DNA of 18,517 nt, taken from NCBI GenBank assembly GCA_023430315.1, contig JAEZAW010000004.1:1-18517 (forward strand), given 5' to 3'. A program made the translations under genes and the position numbers. Source of the stretch: Pseudomonadota bacterium (GTDB lineage Bacteria; Pseudomonadota; Alphaproteobacteria; Rhizobiales; Hyphomicrobiaceae). The notes below the pieces were generated by a model that saw nothing but the letters and a program-made list of their open reading frames with translations, was not told the origin of the DNA and did no database searches. This document shows, piece after piece, positions 14,117 to 18,517 of this stretch (positions are counted from its first letter, which is position 1; each line of letters starts with the position of its first letter).

Positions 14117-15639
14117 GCGCCGTCGTTCTCACACCCGGCGCCGTGCCGCTCGATACATGGCAGAGCATCTATTTCGGCGCCGTCGCGCGGCTCGATCCTG
14201 CGTCCGCGCCGCTGATCAAATCCAGTGCCGATGCGGTCGAGGAGATCGTCGCACGCGGCGAACCCATCTACGGCATCAATACGGGCTTCGGTAAGCTCGC
14301 GAGCGTGCGCATCGAAAAGGCCGATCTGGCCAAGCTCCAGTACAACATCGTGCTGTCGCATGCCGCTGGCGTAGGGCTGCCCGCGCCCCGTGAGATCGTG
14401 CGCCTCATGATGGCGCTGAAGCTCGCGAGTCTCGCACGTGGCGCCTCGGGCGTGCGGCCGGCCACGATCGCCATGCTCGAAGCCATGCTCGCGCATGAGC
14501 TGTTGCCGGTCGTGCCAAGCCAAGGTTCTGTCGGCGCCTCGGGCGACCTTGCGCCGCTCGCGCACATGGCAGCGGCAATAATCGGTGTCGGCGAGATCGA
14601 TACGCCGCGCGGCCGCGAGTCCGCGGCCAACGCCCTTCGACGTCATGGTCTCGCCCCGCTGGAGCTTGGCCCCAAGGAAGGCCTCGCGCTGCTCAATGGC
14701 ACACAGTTCTCGACGGCCTGCGCGCTGGCCGGGTTGTTCACACTCGGCAATCTCTATCGCGCCGCGCTCATCACCGGCGCACTCGCAACGGATGCCGCCA
14801 AGGGATCGGATGCGCCGTTCGATCCCCGCATTCATGCACTACGCGGTCATCCCGGACAGATCGCCAGCGCCAACGCACTTCGCGAGCTGATGGCTGAAAG
14901 CGCGATCCGCGCCTCGCACCTCACAGGCGATGATCGGGTGCAGGATCCCTATTGTCTGCGCTGCCAGCCGCAGGTCATGGGCGCCGCGCTCGACGTGCTT
15001 TCTCAGGTTGCACGCACACTCGCGATCGAGGCGAATGGCGTCTCGGACAATCCGTTGATCTTCGCCGATGACCTCGTCGCGCTTTCCGGTGGCAACTTCC
15101 ACGCCGAGCCCGTGGCCTTCGCCGCCGATATGATGGCGCTGGCACTCTGCGAGATCGGCTCGCTGGCGGAGCGGCGCGTCGCCATGCTGGTCGATCCGGC
15201 GCTCTCGCGTCTGCCGGCCTTTCTCACGCCAAAGCCGGGGCTGAATTCGGGCTTCATGCTGCCGCAGGTGACGGCCGCGGCGCTCGTCTCCGAGAACAAG
15301 CAGCGTGCTGCGCCTGCGAGTATCGATTCCATCCCGACCTCGGCCAATCAGGAAGATCATGTGTCCATGGCCGCGCACGCCGCCATGAGGCTGTTGCCCA
15401 TGGCCGAGAACCTCACGCAGATCATCGGCATCGAGTTGCTCGCTGCCTGCCAGGGTTGTGATTTCCATGCGCCGCTCGCTTCGAGCCCGTCGCTCGAGCG
15501 CGTGCGCACGCTCGTACGTTCCGAGGTGCCGCATCTCGATGACGACAGATATCTCGCCGCCGACATGGCAAAAGCTGCGGCACTCGTGCGCTCCGGTGCC
15601 ATCGTCAGCGCGGCGGGAATTGCACTGCCTGAGGCCTAG
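14113..15639 (+). CDS. hutH: Histidine ammonia-lyase (HutH)
   Basis: This 508-residue enzyme removes ammonia from L-histidine to give urocanate, the first step of the pathway. The MIO prosthetic group forms from Ala142-Ser143-Gly144 in GSVGASGDLAPLAH, and the catalytic tyrosine is Tyr53 in IYGINTGFGKL; both numbers equal those of the Pseudomonas putida enzyme, which supports the TTG start at 14113. Other family segments are LSHAAGVG (81-88), NGTQFSTA and SANQEDHVSMA near the C-terminal third. The TTG overlaps the hutI stop (TTGA) and has GGAG 6 nt upstream within hutI. The protein is a cytoplasmic homotetramer in the family. It is followed 27 bp later by hutU. Confidence 0.97.
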   Translation: MSAVVLTPGAVPLDTWQSIYFGAVARLDPASAPLIKSSADAVEEIVARGEPIYGINTGFGKLASVRIEKADLAKLQYNIVLSHAAGVGLPAPREIVRLMMALKLASLARGASGVRPATIAMLEAMLAHELLPVVPSQGSVGASGDLAPLAHMAAAIIGVGEIDTPRGRESAANALRRHGLAPLELGPKEGLALLNGTQFSTACALAGLFTLGNLYRAALITGALATDAAKGSDAPFDPRIHALRGHPGQIASANALRELMAESAIRASHLTGDDRVQDPYCLRCQPQVMGAALDVLSQVARTLAIEANGVSDNPLIFADDLVALSGGNFHAEPVAFAADMMALALCEIGSLAERRVAMLVDPALSRLPAFLTPKPGLNSGFMLPQVTAAALVSENKQRAAPASIDSIPTSANQEDHVSMAAHAAMRLLPMAENLTQIIGIELLAACQGCDFHAPLASSPSLERVRTLVRSEVPHLDDDRYLAADMAKAAALVRSGAIVSAAGIALPEA

Positions 15640-15666
15640 TCACTTCAGAAGGACGGTTGAGACGCC

Positions 15667-17340
15667 ATGAGCCGCATCGACAACGCCCGCCACATTCGCG
15701 CGCCACGTGGAACCGAGATCACGGCCAAGAGCTGGCTAACGGAAGCGCCGCTGCGCATGCTCATGAACAACCTCGATCCCGAAGTGGCCGAGAAGCCGAG
15801 CGAGCTGGTGGTCTATGGCGGCATTGGTCGCGCCGCGCGCGATTGGGAGAGCTTCGACCGTATTACTGCAGCCATTCGCAAGCTCGAAGCGGACGAGACG
15901 CTGCTCGTGCAATCCGGAAAGCCCGTCGGCGTGTTCCGCACGCACGCAGATGCCCCTCGCGTGCTGATCGCAAACTCCAACATCGTGCCGCACTGGGCGA
16001 CGCTCGAGCACTTCAACGAGCTCGATCGCAAAGGCCTCATGATGTACGGCCAGATGACGGCCGGTTCGTGGATCTACATCGGCAGCCAGGGCATCGTGCA
16101 GGGCACGTACGAGACCTTCGTCGAAGTGGGCCGGCGGCACTACGGCGGCAACCTCGCCGGCAAATGGATTCTCACGGCAGGGCTCGGTGGCATGGGTGGC
16201 GCGCAGCCGCTTGCGGCCGTCATGGCCGGCGCCTCCATGCTCGCCGTCGAGTGCCAACCGAGCCGTATCGAGATGCGCCTGCGCACGGGATATCTCGACA
16301 CGCAGGCATCGACGCTCGATGAGGCGTTGAAAATCATCGAGCGCGCGTGCGCTGAGAACAAGCCGACCTCGGTGGGCCTGCTCGGCAATGCCGCTGATAT
16401 TTTCCCGGAGCTCGTGCGGCGCGGCGTTCGCCCCGATGTCGTGACGGATCAGACCTCCGCGCATGATCCGATCAACGGCTATCTTCCCAAGGGCTGGACG
16501 CTCGCTCAGTGGGAAGCGCGCCGCACCTCTGATCCCGATAGCGTGAAGCAAGCTTCCAAGCGCTCCATGGCCGAGCACGTGCGCGCCATGCTCGACTTCC
16601 ACAAACGCGGCATTCCGACTGTCGACTACGGCAACAACATCCGCCAGATGGCACTGGACGAAGGTGTGGCCGATGCCTTCGCGTTTCCGGGCTTCGTTCC
16701 GGCGTACATCCGACCGCTCTTCTGCCGCGGCATCGGGCCATTCCGCTGGGCGGCCCTCTCGGGCGATCCGGAGGACATCTGGCGCACGGATGCCAAGGTC
16801 AAGGAACTGCTGCCGGACAACAAGCATCTCCACAACTGGCTCGACATGGCGCGCGAGCGCATCAAGTTCCAGGGCCTGCCCGCGCGCATCTGCTGGGTCG
16901 GTCTCGGGGATCGTCATCGCCTCGGCCTCGCCTTCAACGAAATGGTCGCCAAGGGCGAGCTGAAAGCGCCCGTCGTCATCGGTCGCGATCATCTGGACTC
17001 CGGTTCGGTCGCAAGTCCCAATCGCGAGACCGAGGCCATGCGCGACGGCTCGGATGCCGTGTCCGACTGGCCGCTACTCAATGCACTGCTCAACTGCGCA
17101 TCGGGTGCGACGTGGGTCTCAATCCACCACGGCGGCGGCGTCGGCATCGGCTACTCGCAACACGCCGGCATGGTCATCGTATGCGATGGCACGGCAGATG
17201 CGGCACGGCGCCTCGAGCGTGTGCTTTGGAATGACCCGGCAACGGGCGTCATGCGGCACGCCGATGCGGGATACGAGGAAGCAATCGCCTGCGCGAGCGA
17301 GTACGGGCTGAACCTGCCGATGCTTTCTGAACGCCCGTAG
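15667..17340 (+). CDS. hutU: Urocanate hydratase (HutU)
   Basis: This 557-residue enzyme uses tightly bound NAD+ as an electrophile to add water to urocanate, giving imidazolonepropionate, the second step. The length equals that of the Pseudomonas putida enzyme. Visible landmarks are TEAPLRMLMNNLDPEVAE (25-42), YGGIGRAAR (50-58), TAGSWIYIGSQGIVQGTYE (131-149), the dinucleotide-binding loop GLGGMGGAQP (172-181), PLFCRGIGPFRW (350-361), Cys409 in ARICWVG, which I take as the equivalent of the essential Cys410, and GRDHLDSGSVASPNRETE. The ATG is preceded by AAGGAC and GAG. It is the third gene of hutIHU. The order hutI-hutH-hutU is fully consistent with one operon. Confidence 0.97.
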   Translation: MSRIDNARHIRAPRGTEITAKSWLTEAPLRMLMNNLDPEVAEKPSELVVYGGIGRAARDWESFDRITAAIRKLEADETLLVQSGKPVGVFRTHADAPRVLIANSNIVPHWATLEHFNELDRKGLMMYGQMTAGSWIYIGSQGIVQGTYETFVEVGRRHYGGNLAGKWILTAGLGGMGGAQPLAAVMAGASMLAVECQPSRIEMRLRTGYLDTQASTLDEALKIIERACAENKPTSVGLLGNAADIFPELVRRGVRPDVVTDQTSAHDPINGYLPKGWTLAQWEARRTSDPDSVKQASKRSMAEHVRAMLDFHKRGIPTVDYGNNIRQMALDEGVADAFAFPGFVPAYIRPLFCRGIGPFRWAALSGDPEDIWRTDAKVKELLPDNKHLHNWLDMARERIKFQGLPARICWVGLGDRHRLGLAFNEMVAKGELKAPVVIGRDHLDSGSVASPNRETEAMRDGSDAVSDWPLLNALLNCASGATWVSIHHGGGVGIGYSQHAGMVIVCDGTADAARRLERVLWNDPATGVMRHADAGYEEAIACASEYGLNLPMLSERP

Positions 17341-17467
17341 CTATTTCACGCCTAATCTGCACGAGTTTCCGTCAGATATGACGAACATGCAGGCGGTGGG
17401 CGTGTGGACAGCTCCTCCCTGTTGGCAATACCGTGTGCCGCAGATCACTTCAGTTCGGGAGACTTTT

Positions 17468-18415
17468 ATGCGTGCTCTTGTGAAGGCCACGGCGCTTGCA
17501 GCCCTCATCGGCCTGTCGAGCGCTGCTTCGGCACAGGAAAGCAAAGTTGCGGTCGGCATTTCCGGGTGGACCGGCTTCGCGCCGCTGACGCTCGCCAAGG
17601 AAGCCGGCATCTTCAAGAAGAACGGCCTCGACGTCACCATCAAGAAGATCCCGCAGAAGGATCGTCATCTCGCGATTGCCTCGGGCGATATCCAGTGCGC
17701 GGCGACGACAGTCGAGACCTGGATCGTCTGGAATGCCAATGGCGTCGCGACCAAGCAGATCTTCCAGCTCGACAAGTCCTACGGCGCCGACGGCATGGCC
17801 GTGCGCAATGACATCAAGTCCATTGCAGAGCTCAAGGGCAAGACGGTCGCGGCCTCGGCTCCTGGCACGGCGCCCTATTTCGCGCTCGCATGGTTCCTCA
17901 AGAAGAACGGCTTGACGCTCAAGGACGTCACGATCGTCAATCTCGAGCCCGCGGCTGCGGCAACTGCCTTCGTCGCCGGTCAGAACGATGCAGCCATGAC
18001 CTACGAGCCTTATCTCTCGGTCGTTCGCGCGGCGCCCGACAAAGGCAAGATCATCGCCACCACGCTCGACTATCCCATGGTCATGGACACGTTCGGCTGC
18101 ACGCCGAAGTTCCTCTCGGAGAACCCGAAGGCCGCGCAGGCTCTCGCGACCAGCTATTTCGAGGCGCTCGACTTCATCGCCAAGGATCAGGCCAAGGCCT
18201 ACGAGATCATGGGCGCTGACGTAAAGCAGACGGGCGAGAAGTTCGGCGCTTCGGCAGGCTTCCTCCGCTGGCAGGACAAGGCTGCGAACAAAAAATTCTT
18301 CGGCGGCGAGATCCAGGCCTTCTCCAAAGAAGCCGCCGACCTGCTCCTCGAAGTCGGTATCATCAAGCAGATCCCGAAAATCGAGGAAATCATCGACACG
18401 AGCTTCATCCAGTAA
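17468..18415 (+). CDS. NitT/TauT-type ABC transporter substrate-binding protein
   Basis: This 315-residue periplasmic binding protein has a signal peptide (MRALVKATALAALIGLSSAA, cleavage after ASA at about residue 22). The mature start VAVGISGWTGFAPLTLAKEA, followed by GIFKKNGLDV, is typical of the SsuA/TauA/NMT1-like family, as are SIAELKGKTVAASAPGTAP in the middle and the DYPMVMDTFGC segment. These receptors deliver sulfonates, nitrate, pyrimidine precursors, hydantoins and other small compounds. I start it at the ATG at 17468 with GGAG 6 nt upstream; the frame stays open 30 codons further without a signal sequence. It lies 127 bp after hutU on the same strand, which suggests but does not prove a link to histidine or urocanate uptake. 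It differs from the betaine-type HutX of Sinorhizobium. The ligand is unknown. Confidence 0.87.
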   Translation: MRALVKATALAALIGLSSAASAQESKVAVGISGWTGFAPLTLAKEAGIFKKNGLDVTIKKIPQKDRHLAIASGDIQCAATTVETWIVWNANGVATKQIFQLDKSYGADGMAVRNDIKSIAELKGKTVAASAPGTAPYFALAWFLKKNGLTLKDVTIVNLEPAAAATAFVAGQNDAAMTYEPYLSVVRAAPDKGKIIATTLDYPMVMDTFGCTPKFLSENPKAAQALATSYFEALDFIAKDQAKAYEIMGADVKQTGEKFGASAGFLRWQDKAANKKFFGGEIQAFSKEAADLLLEVGIIKQIPKIEEIIDTSFIQ

Positions 18416-18432
18416 GCTCACCTCTGCCTAAC

Positions 18433-18461
18433 CTGCCCCGCTCGACTAAGGAGCGGGGCAG
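18433..18461 (+). terminator. 11-bp perfect hairpin after the substrate-binding protein gene
   Basis: CTGCCCCGCTC (18433-18443), loop GACTAAG, GAGCGGGGCAG (18451-18461), starting 17 bp after the stop. There is no T-run, so rather than a full terminator it may stabilise the message of the highly expressed binding protein relative to a downstream permease, as is usual in ABC operons. Confidence 0.55.
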
Positions 18462-18491
18462 CCTTCAAGCTCCGCCACAGACAGCAGGCAC

Positions 18492-18517
18492 ATGCTCCGC
18501 CCGCTAGAGCCCATTCG
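18492..18517 (+). CDS. Possible ABC permease, first codons only
   Basis: The ATG at 18492 reads MLRPLEPI before the window ends. An N-terminus with RPLEPI(S) is common in permeases of NitT/TauT-type transporters and the position after a binding protein fits. Only eight complete codons are present, so this is a guess supported by context. The preceding AGCAGG is a poor ribosome binding site. Confidence 0.35.

Noticed and set aside
15736..16992. 418-codon minus-strand open frame opposite hutU
   Set aside because: It is the antisense shadow of a well conserved urocanate hydratase gene and has no family features.
17378..17467. 30-codon N-terminal extension of the ABC binding protein
   Set aside because: It would hide the signal peptide, and the ATG at 17468 has a proper ribosome binding site.

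Overview
The window looks like chromosomal DNA of a high-GC alphaproteobacterium, most likely Hyphomicrobiales (Rhizobiales). The evidence is a proton-translocating transhydrogenase with its alpha subunit split into two genes, an alphaproteobacterial aa3-type cytochrome oxidase subunit IV, a cysteine-free L33, a HutF-type histidine pathway and short palindromic repeats of the kind scattered through rhizobial genomes. I cannot place it below order level from sequence alone.

Left part (1-3400, all minus strand): the start of pntAB (cut by the window edge), pntAA, a 47-residue cytochrome oxidase subunit IV, and a 567-residue protein joining a zinc-dependent phospholipase C-like domain to a DUF4332 helix-hairpin-helix tail. 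Middle left (3400-5150): the C-terminal remnant of a DMT/EamA permease, then rpmG (L33) with its own promoter and terminator. About 1 kb of lower-GC DNA without a convincing gene follows, unusually rich in inverted repeats (4247-4749). An orphan TAXI-type TRAP solute-binding protein comes next (+), converging on an M19 dipeptidase homologue (-) that lacks several canonical metal ligands.

Centre (7426-10810, minus strand): the conserved but poorly understood trio of circularly permuted ATP-grasp protein, alpha-E protein and transglutaminase-like protein. The 169-bp gap between the first two is filled almost exactly by a compound palindromic repeat (9208-9374), so that the repeat abuts the alpha-E start codon. 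A small single-domain EamA transporter (+) follows.

Right part (11457-18517): histidine degradation. hutF (-) diverges from hutI-hutH-hutU (+). HutH produces urocanate, HutU imidazolonepropionate, HutI formiminoglutamate and HutF N-formylglutamate. The final enzyme expected for this route, HutG, is not in the window. A NitT/TauT-type ABC substrate-binding protein follows, then a hairpin and what may be the first codons of its permease.

No RNA gene of a known family, CRISPR array, intact insertion sequence or phage gene was recognised. The most interesting items are the ATP-grasp/alpha-E/transglutaminase operon with a repeat lodged at its junction, the structured non-coding stretch after rpmG, the ligand-poor M19 protein, and the phospholipase-DUF4332 fusion.
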